From Zygnema cylindricum (taxonomy: Eukaryota; Streptophyta; Zygnematophyceae; Zygnematales; Zygnemataceae): a stretch of DNA of 64,000 nt. Positions within the stretch are counted from its first letter, which is position 1. Each line of letters starts with the position of its first letter. Below, piece by piece: positions 13,120 through 24,639 of this stretch. The notes below the pieces were generated by a model that was not told the origin of the DNA, ran no database searches, and worked only from the letters and a program-made list of their open reading frames with translations. Position numbers and translations under genes: made by a program. The DNA lies in NCBI GenBank assembly GCA_037447655.1, contig JBBHKE010000159.1:338041-402040 (forward strand), in the 5' to 3' direction.

Positions 13120-13322
13120 TACACCGTGAATCGTTATTAGCCTTATGTACGCTATATCGGCACCCCAAAATGTTGACATTGAAACCTTAAATATAATAGA
13201 CTACACTATTTAAGGACGTGGACCATAATCTGCCACGTCTCCTGGCACTAAATTAGAATGAATGACGCTAATTTTTTCTTTACACTAATAATTTCTATAC
13301 GCTAATAACGATTCAAGGTGTA
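13120..13322. mobile_element. TACACCG-family MITE, copy C (inverted orientation)
   Basis: A 203-bp element bounded by TACACCGTGAATCGTTATTA and TAATAACGATTCAAGGTGTA. The interior is the reverse complement of copies A and B: CGGCACCCCAAAAT at the left, GACGTGGACCATAA and CCACGTCTCC in the middle. Confidence 0.85.
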
Positions 13323-13539
13323 GTTTTATTTGTCTCGCTGAATGTCAGTTTATGTTCACACTGACGACGATGCTGTCGACGGACGAAAGTTATGCGAACG
13401 GCTTTTTTTCGATGTGATTGATTTTTTGTTTAGCGCGATTTCACGTGCGAGCGTAATGCTATTAAATCATTATTTGTACCTTTTTACTTATAAAAGTACA
13501 ATTTTGCACGGTCGGACGTCGTCCATATTCAACACTATT

Positions 13540-13699
13540 TAAAACGAACCTATATTATATTATTTTACGCTAATTAAACCTTACCTTAAATATAATAATG
13601 AAAATTTTAGAATCCTCTACTCTATTTAAGGGTATAGAGTCGAAATTTAGGGCGACTGAATTAGCGTTATATCCTCTAATTACGATTCGCGGTGCACTG
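13540..13699. mobile_element. TACACCG-family element, diverged
   Basis: The right end AATTACGATTCGCGGTGCAC followed by TGTA is clear. The left part, with TTTACGCTAATTAAACC and TATTTAAGGGTATAGAG, is only loosely related to the family interior. Confidence 0.5.
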
Positions 13700-13912
13700 T
13701 ACGGTAAGTGTGCGGGAATTTCGTGCGGAGTTGAAGGGTGATAACTAATAAGGAAATTTAATATTTTTTTATTTTTTTTCAGATAGTTTTTCAGTTTTTC
13801 TTGCAAGCGCAACATATTACGATATACGGTATCTGCACGAAATCTTAATTTCATGGAATGGTATGATGATTTAGTGCAGCTTCGTTACGTATTGACTGCA
13901 CATTCAAAATAC

Positions 13913-14042
13913 TAGTGTTGGGTATCGAGGACCCATTGCCGATATTCGATGTATATCGAATTTCAGGTATCCGATATTCAATATATCGCTTCGATATATC
14001 GAATTTCAAATTATCGCGATATATCGCCAGTATATCGAAGCT
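13913..14042. mobile_element. left end of a TAGTGTTGGGTATCG hAT-like element, truncated
   Basis: The terminal sequence TAGTGTTGGGTATCGAGGAC is the inverted match of the right end of the intact element at 14285-14642. CGATATATCG-rich sequence follows up to about 14040, where a MITE fragment begins. No right end or target duplication is found. Confidence 0.65.
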
Positions 14043-14125
14043 AAAAACGCTAAATTAGAATGAATGACGCTAATTTATTCTTTACACTTATAATTTCTTT
14101 ACGCTAATAACGATTCAAGGTGTAC
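14043..14125. mobile_element. TACACCG-family fragment (right half)
   Basis: From AAATTAGAATGAATGACGC to AACGATTCAAGGTGTA this is nearly identical to the right part of copy C (13120-13322). Confidence 0.7.
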
Positions 14126-14151
14126 CGTCCAGGAACAAGTACACGCCATAC

Positions 14152-14968
14152 CATAGTTGTTCAAATCGTATTTTACTCACGATTCAAACGCGAATTTGAA
14201 AAAATCGTTAATGATTTTGAAGCCGTACTATTCTGTACATGCAAAAAAAATGAATTTTACATGTACCGCAGTTTGTATATTTTCTAGTGTCGGGTATCGG
14301 TTAAATTCATATCGCGATAATTTCGATATTCGATATATCAAATATCGATCGAGCAGATTCCTCGATATATCGTACCGGACCAACATAAACCATCGCGATA
14401 TATATCGCAAAAACTGGGTGTCCGTACAGTAATAGTACGGAAAATCGTACGAGAAATCGTACGGATGGGGGGGTTTAAACAAAAATCGGAAAAAAAATTA
14501 ACGCCTCGATATATCGGAGATATATCGGTGTCATATCGCGAGTATTTGGTTTTCAGTATATCGAAGCGATATATCGATTATCGGGTACCTGAAATTCGAT
14601 ATATATCGAATATCGGAAAAAGGTCCTCGATACCCAACACTAATATTTTCCATACAAGTTCCGTCTCTTTTCGTAATAGTCCGTACATTTTCGGTCCAAT
14701 TCTGTACATTTCCCGTAAATTTGCTGTTCAGTTTACCGGACAGAAAGTACTACGAAGTGCAACGTATCTTTTCGTCAAAGTCCGTACATTTACCGTACAA
14801 AACCGTAAAGTTACTGTAAATACCGTAAAATTACCTTATACTGTCCGAGTGTCCGTTCAATTTACCGGACAGAAAGTACATCGCGTTTTTTTTGCGATTT
14901 TTCAAAAGTCACGAATTATACGTAAAAATCGGAAAAAATGAAAAAATCGCGCGATTTGAACAACTATG
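14152..14968. mobile_element. hAT-type non-autonomous transposon (CATAGTTGTTC family), host of a nested insertion
   Basis: A perfect 17-bp terminal inverted repeat, CATAGTTGTTCAAATCG, bounds the element. It is flanked on both sides by the 8-bp target duplication CGCCATAC (14144-14151 and 14969-14976). The interior is rich in GTCCGTACA and ACCGTAAA-type words and has no transposase frame. Bases 14285-14642 plus one target copy are a later insertion. Short TIRs beginning CA and 8-bp duplications are hallmarks of the hAT superfamily. Confidence 0.9.
14285..14642. mobile_element. hAT-type non-autonomous transposon (TAGTGTTGGGTATCG family), nested
   Basis: A 358-bp element with ends TAGTGTCGGGTATCG and CGATACCCAACACTA. 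The perfect 8-bp target duplication ATATTTTC lies at 14277-14284 and 14643-14650. The interior consists largely of self-complementary words such as CGATATATCG. It sits inside the 14152-14968 element, so it is the younger insertion. No coding capacity. Confidence 0.93.
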
Positions 14969-15555
14969 CGCCATACAAATGTTTGTAGGATAATATGCAA
15001 TTTGTCCACGGTAATTTGTGCACAATTGTTTTCAAGCATCTCTTAAACATTTTCACCAATGAAATTTTGTTATTCGAACTACCATAACGTACAACAAGCT
15101 TAACAGAGGGCTCTTCGATAGGGAATTTTCCAATGAAATTGAGAGCCTTCAGTTTTGGTACTTGGGTATTGGGGAAGAAAAACGTGTCTTCCCATTATTT
15201 CCGTGGATAGTTTTTATTTGTATCCTGTTTTTTATATTAAAAGTTACAGGAGAATGTAATAATCGGTCCGCAGGATTTCTCGCGGCTGTACCAGCCACTG
15301 AGCTTTCCACGGTGTGTGTTTTTGGGAGTGTACGCGTTTTTTCAAAGACTTTTTTTACCCTCGAAACAGGTATTTTGTGAGCCAATGGATTCCATTCGTG
15401 GCCGTCCAGTGTTATGTAGACGGCTCCGATCACAAAGGCACTTGTCTGATATCATTTAAAAAAAACAAGTTTGAAATTTTTCAGCAACTAAAGTAATGGC
15501 TACCTTTCAATTAATCAGACGTCGCTCAAGTTTTGTCCGCAGGCCTGCAGTGCAG

Positions 15556-15680
15556 TACATCACAATACAGTATAGCACAGTACAGTACAGTACGGTACGG
15601 TATAGTACAGTACAATAAAGTACAATAAAATACTGTATTGTATTGTACTGTAAAGTATTGTACAGTACAGTACTGTAGTG
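15556..15680. repeat. GTACAGTAC-type palindromic simple repeat
   Basis: A run of variants of the self-complementary words GTACAGTAC and TACTGTA, able to pair along its whole length. Confidence 0.7.
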
Positions 15681-15698
15681 TCTGTGCTATATGTCAAG

Positions 15699-16450
15699 CA
15701 GAGGTTGCAAAAGTCAAAAAAATTTCATACCCGAAACCGACCGTTTTTTTTTTTCAAAATGTGAGTAACCGACGCCCGACCGAGTTTTGTCACGCTCCAA
15801 AATTGTTAACCGTTAACCGAACGTCGTTTACGGAAAAAAAAATTAACCGAATCTTGATTTTTCGCGACTAACCGTGCCCGCCCGTAACCGAAAAAGTACA
15901 AAATTAATCAATGTACAACGGAATAAGCCAATAATTACGATTTGTCGCGTTCCCTAAGATTTGCGAAATGAATAGTGTACTACTGTGTCAGATTTGTGAC
16001 GCTTTGTCGCGTTGCCTAAGATTTGCGAAATGAATATTGTACTACCGTGTCAGATTTGCGACGCTTTGTCGCATTCCCTAAGATTTTCGAAATGAATAGT
16101 GACTACCGTGTCAGATTTGCGACGCTTTGTCGCGTTCCCTTTGATTTGCGAAATAAATAGCTTACTACAGTACCGTGTCAGATTTGCGACGCTAATCATG
16201 ATGTCACGTACTTCCACGATGCCAACGAGTACAAAGTACAAGAATGTTGGATTATAGGGACAGTACAAAATTTTCTTTTTTTTTGGTTTTTTGGTTGACC
16301 GACCGTAACTGACCATTTTTTTTTTCCTGGTGAATCAACCGACCGTAACCGCCCGACCCCCAAAATTTGGCAACCGAATCCGTTCCGGATCCGGCGCTGG
16401 CGGTCGGTTATCGGTCGGTCACGGTTTCGGTTGACCGTTTGCGACCTCTG
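15699..16450. mobile_element. hAT-type non-autonomous transposon (CAGAGGTTGCAAA family)
   Basis: The ends CAGAGGTTGCAAAAG and (reverse-complemented right end) CAGAGGTCGCAAACG form the inverted repeat. The 8-bp target duplication ATGTCAAG is perfect at 15691-15698 and 16451-16458. The 752-bp interior has CCGACCG/CGGTCGG words near both ends and a tandem repeat at 15945-16195. No transposase frame. Confidence 0.93.
15945..16195. repeat. tandem repeat of about 65-70 bp inside a hAT-type element
   Basis: Four imperfect units, each with TTTGTCGCGTTCCCTAAGAT (or a variant) followed by TTGCGAAATGAATAGTG and GTGTCAGATTTGCGACG. Confidence 0.85.
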
Positions 16451-16616
16451 ATGTCAAGATCCCGTATCAATTATCGTAAAAGATACAACAGTCAACAGTC
16501 ATCAGGTCAACAGCGCAATATATAAAATAAGCTATACCGATACGCTACACGATATATATCGTAAAACGATCCTTTTAATAAAATTCGATATCATTAAACT
16601 GGCGATGGGCCCCATT

Positions 16617-16649
16617 CCTAACCCTAAGTTCCTAACCCTAACCCTAACA
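16617..16649. promoter_or_regulatory. telomere-like CCCTAA repeats upstream of the pirin gene
   Basis: Three to four CCTAACCCTAA-type units lie about 520-550 bp before the pirin-like ATG. Plant promoters of growth-related genes often carry such telo-box motifs. The block is far too short for a telomere. A regulatory role is inference. Confidence 0.4.
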
Positions 16650-17169
16650 GGTATTTTCCGGTTTCGGGGAAAGTATCCATTTCTAGAACCCTAGAATCAC
16701 CCGCTCTCGCAGAAACTGCCAAACATGCCAAACTTCCGCGCACCTTCGCCTCTCCGTCCAGAAATTAACTTGTCGCAACGTCATTTTTTTTGTCGCAACT
16801 GCACATATCGTCATCACTACTGCCGTCCGCCAATCGGAAGTCAGGTCCGCATGCCACGTGTCATTTAGACACTCAATAAAATCAATCAAAAGTAAACAGA
16901 AAATTCTTCTGTATTTGACTACTTATAGCTTCTCCTCCCTCCGGTTTTCATTACTTGCGCTCAACCAAAAGAGAGAAAAGACAAAAAAATATCTAAGTCT
17001 TTCTGAAACTTAAATTGCTATCTTTGCTATCTTTTTGCTTTTTTCCGTGCGGTTTATTTTTTATTTTTCTTGTTGTGCGACTCCTCTACGACCAAATCTT
17101 TCCATAGTAAGACATTGTGCGACGCTGTGCGACATTTTACGACATTCTTTTTCAGTTTTTTGCGATTCT

Positions 17170-18159
17170 ATGTCCGTTTCCTCTCTCATCTCTGACAGCT
17201 GTCGCGCTCTCTCTCTCCCCATATCTTCGCCTCTGTTCACCAAACGACAAAAAGTTGATCTCAGGAAATCGACGGTTGAGATTCGAGTGTCTTCGTCGGT
17301 GATCGATAAAAGCGAGAGCATGTGAGTTTTTGTCATTTTTTTGGGAAAAATGGAAAAAAATGGGGTTTGGAGGCTGGTTATTTTCGGTTTGTTAAAAATA
17401 ATTGGATATGTGTTAACGACATTGTCAAACTCATTTTTTTTTTTCCCATTTTTTTGTGAATGTTGTGGGGCTTCGATTGTTTGAATTTTATAGAATTGGA
17501 GAGTTTTGGGTTAGTTGATTTTATAAATGGTTCAATTGGAGTATAAATGGGTAAAAAAGCAAAGTTCAAAATATTTAAGATGTGTAAATGTGGTCTTTAT
17601 TTTCTACCCGTTTTCTCTCTCTCTCTCTTTCTCTCTTACCCCAACTCGCCCTCTCTCCCTCCCTCCTCCCCTCCTTCCTCTGTTTAAAATATTGAAGATT
17701 TTTGTAAATTGGAGCAATGTGGTTTCCTCATTTGTATTTTTTTTTTTTTCTGTTTTGTTTTTTCGTCTGAAAAGACAAATCATATATTAAGCTTTTTTGT
17801 TATCCTTTACCCCTCCCTGTAATTTTTTTTCACGGGCAAAAATTATGCGTTCAACACCTTATTTTTTGTGTCATTTTTTCATTTATTTATTGATTGATTT
17901 AATTATCTCACTTATTTATTTTTTAGGGCTTTTCGGCAAATTCCTGCGAAAAATTTGCACGTCTCACGACCGACCTGGTGGCTCGAGAGCCGCTTCCATT
18001 TTAGGTTTATACCCCATTTGCACCCCTTTTTTTTACCTTTTTAAACTTTTTTTTACCTTTTTTTAATCTTTTTTATATCTTTTTTATTATTGTTTTTTTT
18101 TTTGTAATTTCAAACGTTTTCTTTTGCCTCTTAAAAAGGGATTACTATTATTATTATTA

Positions 18160-18228
<69 letters not shown>

Positions 18229-21200
18229 TTTTTTTATTTTTTTTTCATGGGCCGTGCCGCTCCCTGCCTTTTCTTTTCTGTAATTTTTGTTGTTGTTGTT
18301 GTTGTTGTTTGTTCTTATTTTTATAATAAATATTAATTGTTATTTTTATAATTGGTGTATGATTATGTTTCAATATGGAATATGGATTCGGGTTTATAAA
18401 TTTTATATCGTTAATTTTTGTAAAAATAAAGTCTGGGTGTTGTTGTCTTCTTCCAGTTTTTTTTTTTTTTTTTTCATTTTAGGCGGGCCGTTTTGCAGTA
18501 TTTTAAACCATCAATTAACTCTTTCAGTTTTTTTTTTGGGGGGGGGGGTTCTGTCAGTTTTGCTGAATATTTTAATGGATCAAATGTGGACTTCGGGGCT
18601 CTTCGCGTGCTAAATGACGACATTGTCCAGGTCAGCTATTTTGTCTTTTTCTAAGGAAGAGCAGACCTGAAATCGGATCTGCAAAGTTTCTGAAATGGAA
18701 ATGTCAGGATAGCTTTGTCTTTTTGTGTTTATGTGTTTGCAAATAAATAGTAGTGAAGTGTTTTTCTATCTTTTCCTATTTTTTTGTTTTCAGTTTTATC
18801 AGATTCTTTTTTTTATTGTTTATTTTTTCATTTTGTTTTTTTTGTTTTTTTCTGTTTTTATCTTATTCCAACATCGTTTGATGGCTTTTGCAGTTTTGCC
18901 CCATTCTGAGCATGTTTTGTCGTTTTCTGTTTTTTGTCTTATTTTGCAGCCGCATTCGGGGTTTGGGACCCATCCACATCGCGACATGGAAATTGTGACA
19001 TATGTCGTAGATGGCCAATTGACTCATAAAGACAGGTATAAAAACCAAAAGGGGAATATATGGGGTTAACTATTGTAGGCGTTGAAAAGAGGTTTAAGAT
19101 AACAATTTGAAAATCTAAATGAAATGATAATCTAGCAGAAAATTGAAAATCTAATGAGAATTGAATATTCAAATGCAAATTGATTACCTAAGTGAAATTT
19201 GAAAATCTAATAAAAATTTAAAATTAAATGAACTTTGAAAAACTAAATGAAATTGAAAATGTAAATGAAAATCGAAAATTTAATTGAAAATGTGGGTAGA
19301 AAGAAAGACCTTTCTTGTGTGGGACTCGTAATTTTGGGTCCACACTGTTTAAATGGCAAGAATGAACTACCTTATAAATATGTAAATTAAAACGATTTTT
19401 ACTTTTTCAATTGTTAATTGTCATTGTCATTTTGGAGTTCATAGTTCGAATTTTAATCGAGACCCTTTGGTTAAAAAAATATGAATGAATCTAAATTAGG
19501 ACTCCAATCCATGTTAACGGATAGTAAACCTTTTGTGGTTTTCGATGTCCCAAATGTCAAATATGAATCAAAAAGGAAAATACATATTTTCCTTAGTATC
19601 TATACTTTGGTTTCGAAATCTAAAACTTTTGTCCGTGTTTCTGAAGTAACACTTTCCATGTTTCCGTATTTCCGTTGGGCAGTATGGGAACAGCCGAAGC
19701 TTTGGGCCGGGGATCCGTACAATACATGAGTGCTGGAACAGGTGTCACACACTCGGAAATGAATGACGGAAATGAATTGTGAGCTTTCTCTCCCTCTCCT
19801 CTCCCTCTCCCTCTCCCTCTCCCCCTTCCCCTCCCTCCCCCTCCCCCCGCCATCCCTCGCCCTTCTCGTCTCCCTCCCTCTCCCTGTGATATCTGTTACA
19901 TTTTATTTCATATCCGCACTAAATTTTGTGATGGCCGCAGTAAATATTGTGATCTGTGAAACTGACATCTGTTGGTCGGCTTCTCTGATTGGTGGAAACA
20001 TCGCAGACTCCGGTTTCTGCAAATTTGGATCAAGCCGAACGCTCGCAGCTTAAAGCCAAATTATGGCTCGCGAGTGTACAGGTAAATCTGCATTTCCTGG
20101 TAAACGTGTTATTGCTATTATTATTACTATTATTGTTATTAGTACTATTTATTCTTTATTTGTAATTTTATTGAGCTTTTCTTGCTGTATTGTTAAGGTT
20201 GCTTTGATGTTTTCTTGTGCAAGTTTGGGGCGTATTTAAGTCGACGTATGGTCACATTGCCTGTTACATGAGAGCAGTCGCAGTCTCAGTTTAACGTAAA
20301 CTATGTTTCTCAAAGATTGAGGAGCAAACAGAGTCACATTTGTCACATGTCTTGGAGGAGACAAAGTCAGCCCTCTTCTCTCAACTTGTATTTTTGTTGT
20401 TCTTTTGTTAAAGTTCATTACTGATTGATTTTAAAATCACTCCTGAAACAAAGCAAAATTAAAACCAAATTTTGAAACACGTGAAAATACAAAAAGCTAA
20501 ACCGTCAACTGCAAAACGCGGACCAGCAAAACACGAAACTGCAACAATAAACTCTTGATCCTGAACCCTAAACCCCTGTCTTGCAGAAAAGAAGACCGCC
20601 ACAACCAACTGCAACATGTTCTGACAAGCTTTGGCCACATGGACAACAAGGACAGTGGAGAGGGAGTGATTCCCATCCACCAGGACGCCAACATTTACGT
20701 GACGGAAATGGACGCGGGATTCTCGCAGCAATTCAGAGTGGAGAAGAACCGCCAGCTGTACATGGTGTGCATAGAGGGCAAGGTGGAGGTGAATGACACC
20801 ATGGGCATGAATGCACGAGATGCGATGGAGGTGAGATTTGGACTCTTTCTCCCTCCCTCCCTCCCTCCCTCCCCCCCCTACCTCTTTCTCTCTCCCTCCC
20901 CTCTCTCCCGCTCTCGCTCTCTCCCTCTCCCCCTCCCTCTCCCCCCTCCCTCTCCCTCTCCTCCTCTCCCTCTTCCATTTGTCCATTCCCTCCGTCAGTC
21001 CTTTTAATTTTTTTCTGAGTCTCCACAATACTTTCATCTTTGGAGCATCACTTTGTCGCTCTCTCCCCTTCCCTCTTTTTGTGGAAATCTCTCATTCTAA
21101 TTGCTGTGGAGCCTTCCACTCCCTTTCCCTCTCTCTCCCCTCATTCTCAAAGGAAATCGCTTCCTCTCTTTTCTCCGTTCTTCCAAATCTTTCGACAGCA

Positions 21201-21368
21201 AACATTTTGCAGAAGACATAAGATGACGGTTTCTGACATCACCTTGTGATGTTTTTCTCGGTGATGCAGGTGGTGCCTCCAGCTGGCACAAGTCTCCCTT
21301 TAACTTTGAAGGCGGATGAGAAAGAAGGAGCTCATCTTCTTCTTATTGATTTGTCTCAGAAAAAATGA
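17170..21368 (+). CDS. pirin-like bicupin protein (YhhW/quercetin 2,3-dioxygenase type), complete
   Basis: Eight exons join in phase: 17170-17321, 17927-18004, 18558-18630, 18950-19035, 19683-19778, 20007-20081, 20587-20830, 21270-21368. They encode 300 residues. Residues 1 to about 50 (MSVSSLISDSCRALSLPISS...) are rich in Ser, Leu and Arg and look like a chloroplast or mitochondrial transit peptide. An in-frame ATG at 17035 would lengthen it. The N-terminal cupin reads WWLESRFHFSFAEYF, FGALRVLNDDIVQ, THPHRDMEIVTYVV and MSAGTGVTHSEMN. Probable metal ligands are His109, His111, His153 and Glu155. RFLQIWIKPN and the second cupin follow, ending in LLLIDLSQKK. The motifs are closer to bacterial YhhW than to nuclear pirin of animals. 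Known of YhhW: dioxygenase activity on quercetin. The substrate here is unknown. Confidence 0.9.
18163..18226. repeat. (AT)n microsatellite in pirin intron 2
   Basis: An uninterrupted TA/AT dinucleotide run of about 64 bp lies between the exons ending at 18004 and starting at 18558. Confidence 0.95.
19105..19290. repeat. degenerate AAATGAAAATTGAAAATCT repeat in pirin intron 4
   Basis: About ten loose units of AAAATCTAA and ATGAAATTG words. A-rich on the plus strand. Confidence 0.6.
20845..20997. repeat. pyrimidine tract in pirin intron 7
   Basis: CTCCCTCCCTCC and CTCTCCC units follow the donor at 20831. A similar but shorter tract (19787-19886) follows the donor of exon 5. Confidence 0.9.
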
Positions 21369-22436
21369 AGGAAGACGCCTAAAAACTAGCATAACACGTC
21401 TCGTGTTTGCATAGGGTTTACAGTTTTTATGTACTTCTGTCAACAAATTAGGGGAATAACTGGCAGGCTTTTTCTTATTTGGTAGTGAAAGTAAGGACGG
21501 GATGGAAGTTAATTGTATTATTTTTAAAGGGGGATTTCAACTGTGATTTGTCCACGTTTTAGGTTATATCAAGTATCTTTGTACTTTTGAAAGGGTACTG
21601 AAGGGGAAGCTTACAATCTATAGTTTTTTAGATTTCAATTTTTGGGTCGTAGCTGGAGGAGTAACCAACTTGGGAAACATATTTGCTATCACTTTATTGT
21701 CAATGTACAGAGAAATGTTTACATTACTCTTCCTTTTCTTCAAATTTTTGCGTTTGTCGAATGGACACATAATCCATTTATTTCTTTTGATTGTGACATA
21801 GAACTTTGATGTTTCTTTCAACTATGAGCAATCATGGCCTCCAGTGACAATCGCTTTTATTTTAGATGACATTGTGGAATGAAACGTTTTGGTCTTGTTT
21901 GGAGACGTTGGTCACAACCTATAGTACTTCTTTCACTCTCTGCAAACCTATTTATTTGTTGGAGTACATCCAATACAGTAACAGACGACTGTCCACAGTA
22001 ACTAATGTGAAAGCTACCAACTTGGGTGTACAAAGTGAAGACATGAAGAGAATTTTGGCCTGCAAGCATCCACTGACGTTTCCTCTCTTGAGCGTAATTC
22101 ATGTTGGCAACGTATTACGGTAATTCGTTTTTAATTATGAAATTAATGCATACACGTAGTCACTGGAACCATAAAAGTAAACAAAACAAAATAGCAAAGA
22201 ATAAGTCCATAAGACTCTTTATTTCGATAGATTATACGCTAAGTGTTTTTGATATTAAATTAAAAAGTGTAGTCCCTTAAATTGAGAAAAATATCAACAA
22301 CTTGTCGCGCACTTAGCTTTCAGTATTTCTTGAGGTCCTTCACCTCTAAGCTACGTATTCCTTAAACACAATCTAAGTTCTTTCACATATATCACATAAA
22401 AATTAGAGAACTGAGCTAAAAATATTGGCTTATGTG
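21369..22436. other. 3' flank of pirin gene, no further gene seen
   Basis: AT-rich spacer with no recognisable coding sequence. Confidence 0.4.
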
Positions 22437-22444
22437 CCAAATTA

Positions 22445-23340
22445 TAGTGTTGTGTATCGGTAAGGATTTGCCGATAACCGATATGGGCCTTTTTTCGGGT
22501 ATCCGATAATCGATATATTGGTACGATATATCGACATCGGTCTTATCGCCGATAAGTAGCCGATAATATCGGGTACTTATCGGCGATAATGCCGATAACG
22601 ATAATTATCGGCGATAACTGTACGGACCGTACAGATAAATGTACGGTCTGTACACTCAACTGTTCGTCATATTCTCCGGACGTGTACAAGCATAGAAAGT
22701 ACCGTAGCCGCCATGAAATATGTACGATTTTGATACGGATCCAGTAAAAACGATGTACCTTTCACATCCGACGCCATGGCTTTGTCCCTTAATTCCTTGA
22801 GATCCACTAAGGACCTGCCACGTGTCAATCTGTCGGCTTTTTTGGCAAAAGCTGCCAAAAGAGCCATTCCGGGATGCCGACGCTCACGCTGGCCCGTCCG
22901 TTCGTATTTTCTCATACCAAGTCGTCCGTTCGATTCCGGCGGCGCGCAGAATGTTATTTTGCGTCCGTTGTACTTTTGTGTCCGCCGTCCTTTTCCAGTT
23001 CCATGTTCACCAATTTTTTAGTAAATTTCCGTACGTCGCCGTAAAATTTTTGTTCAGTTAACCGGCCAACGTTTATGTGCCGCGTTTACCGTAATAAATT
23101 GCAGTTAAACTGTAACGGAACAGATTTTTATACGTGGCATGCCACGCTATATAAAATCAATAATATAATACAGTATGTTATAAAGTACTATTGTACGCAT
23201 ACTATATATTTTTCTAAGTTATCGCCGATATGGAATTTGTTGGTCCCAGACCGATATATCGGAAGCTCTGACCGTTCGATAACCGATAACTATCGGTATC
23301 GGTGTTATCGCGATAATTTTTTTACCGATACACAACACTA
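22445..23340. mobile_element. hAT-type non-autonomous transposon (TAGTGTTGTGTATCGGTA family)
   Basis: An 896-bp element with terminal repeats TAGTGTTGTGTATCGGTAA and (inverted) TAGTGTTGTGTATCGGTAAA. The perfect 8-bp target duplication CCAAATTA is at 22437-22444 and 23341-23348. The ends are followed by runs of GCCGATAA/TTATCGGC words that can fold back. The middle has GTACGG-rich sequence like the 14152-14968 element. No transposase frame was found. Confidence 0.93.
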
Positions 23341-23348
23341 CCAAATTA

Positions 23349-24299
23349 TGTCATAAATACAAAGTGCGTAATTCCGTTCGAATACGCATACGTTATTTCC
23401 GCAGTTTGATTCAAACTCCACGATTCACGGACGCAACCCAAGCAGTCCAGTTCTCCATCGACAATTTCTCGTCGGCGGGAACTAAATTTTCTTCTTCCAT
23501 GTGTTGCACCTAGGGCAACTTATGTTCCTTGGGGTAACAACGGCAGCGAGTGGATGGAATCGATGCGCCAATGCGTAATGTTGGTGTCCAATCCCCCAAA
23601 AGAGTTGGTGTTTAAATAGAATACGCGTACGGCGGGTTCATGCCAATGTTTTAGTGAAGTTTTGCGAGGCCAGTTTGTTTTGTTATGTGGCGTCATATGC
23701 TCTGACCTCTCGTACCGGACCTAGTTCCGCTATTATCCTAACTACTCTGCCTCCGTTCTTTACTTCCATACGGTGCCTTATGTACTATAAAGTACAGAAC
23801 CAAAACTACAGTACAGTACTTTACAGTGTCGTTCCACAGTTTCGTGGCACCACAATCACCGCTCCACAGTTTTGTACAGCACAGTAAAAGTGGTGCTTTA
23901 CTACGGGTAACGGTAATAGTGGTGACGGACTGTAGGTGGTAGTAATAGTGTGGTCGAGCTGTGGGGACCACTGCACAACTGTGGGACCACAATGACGTAG
24001 CAGGACCATGTCGGATATCGAACAAAATGTCGGTGCTACGTAGTTAGATTGTCTTTTGCGCTATAATTTTTTTAGTGTGGGTCCTTCTAGATTATTTAGT
24101 AGGGGAAATACCGGATATTCTCCGTATTATAGTACAGTACTCCCTGTCTATTTTTCTTTGTCGTTTATATCCACCATTTGTTTTTAATCTTGTGGTACAT
24201 TTGAACGACTTTTTTATACCGGACGTATTTCAGCGGATCTAGATGATCTTTATCGTTTTTTACTGTGACGTCTAATTTCACTTTTTTCGTTTTTATTTA
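23349..24299. other. spacer with short TACAGTAC and TGTGG/CCACA words, no gene
   Basis: I see scattered self-complementary words (GTACAGTAC at 23805-23820, CCACAG/CTGTGG at 23830-23995) but no bounded element and no gene. Confidence 0.4.
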
Positions 24300-24600
24300 G
24301 CCGTACACCTTCTTGGCACTTCTGTTTTAGCTTTTCCACGTACCTCCGTTTTTTCAGCGTCTTATTTCTTCGTTCCTTTTTTTTGTGGCTTTGGCTGTTG
24401 CATTGTTGCCATCACATACGATGTGATGCAACGCCTATTTTTTCTTTGTCGTTTCTCTGTAGCCGTACACCTTCTTGGCACTTCCGGTTTACCTTTCCAC
24501 GTTACCTCCGGTTTTCCAGCGTCGCATTACAACGTTCCTTTCTATTTGTCGCTACGCCTGCTGCGATGTCGCCGTCACATGCGATGCCACTCATGAAGGC
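24300..24600. repeat. direct duplication of about 140 bp
   Basis: The stretch from AGCCGTACACCTTCTTGGCA at 24299 to about 24440 recurs from 24461 with about 85 percent agreement, including GCGATG and GCCATCACATACGATG/GCCGTCACATGCGATG. Confidence 0.8.
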
Positions 24601-24639
24601 ATGAACTACAAAGTGGCATCACTGCCGCACACCCTCATG

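Noticed and set aside
13905-14650. A single hAT element from 13913 to 14642
   Set aside because: The bases flanking 13913 (CAAAATAC) do not match those after 14642. The true partner of the right end is at 14285 with a perfect ATATTTTC duplication.
16617-16649. Chromosome end or interstitial telomere
   Set aside because: Only three to four imperfect CCCTAA units, with ordinary genes on both sides.
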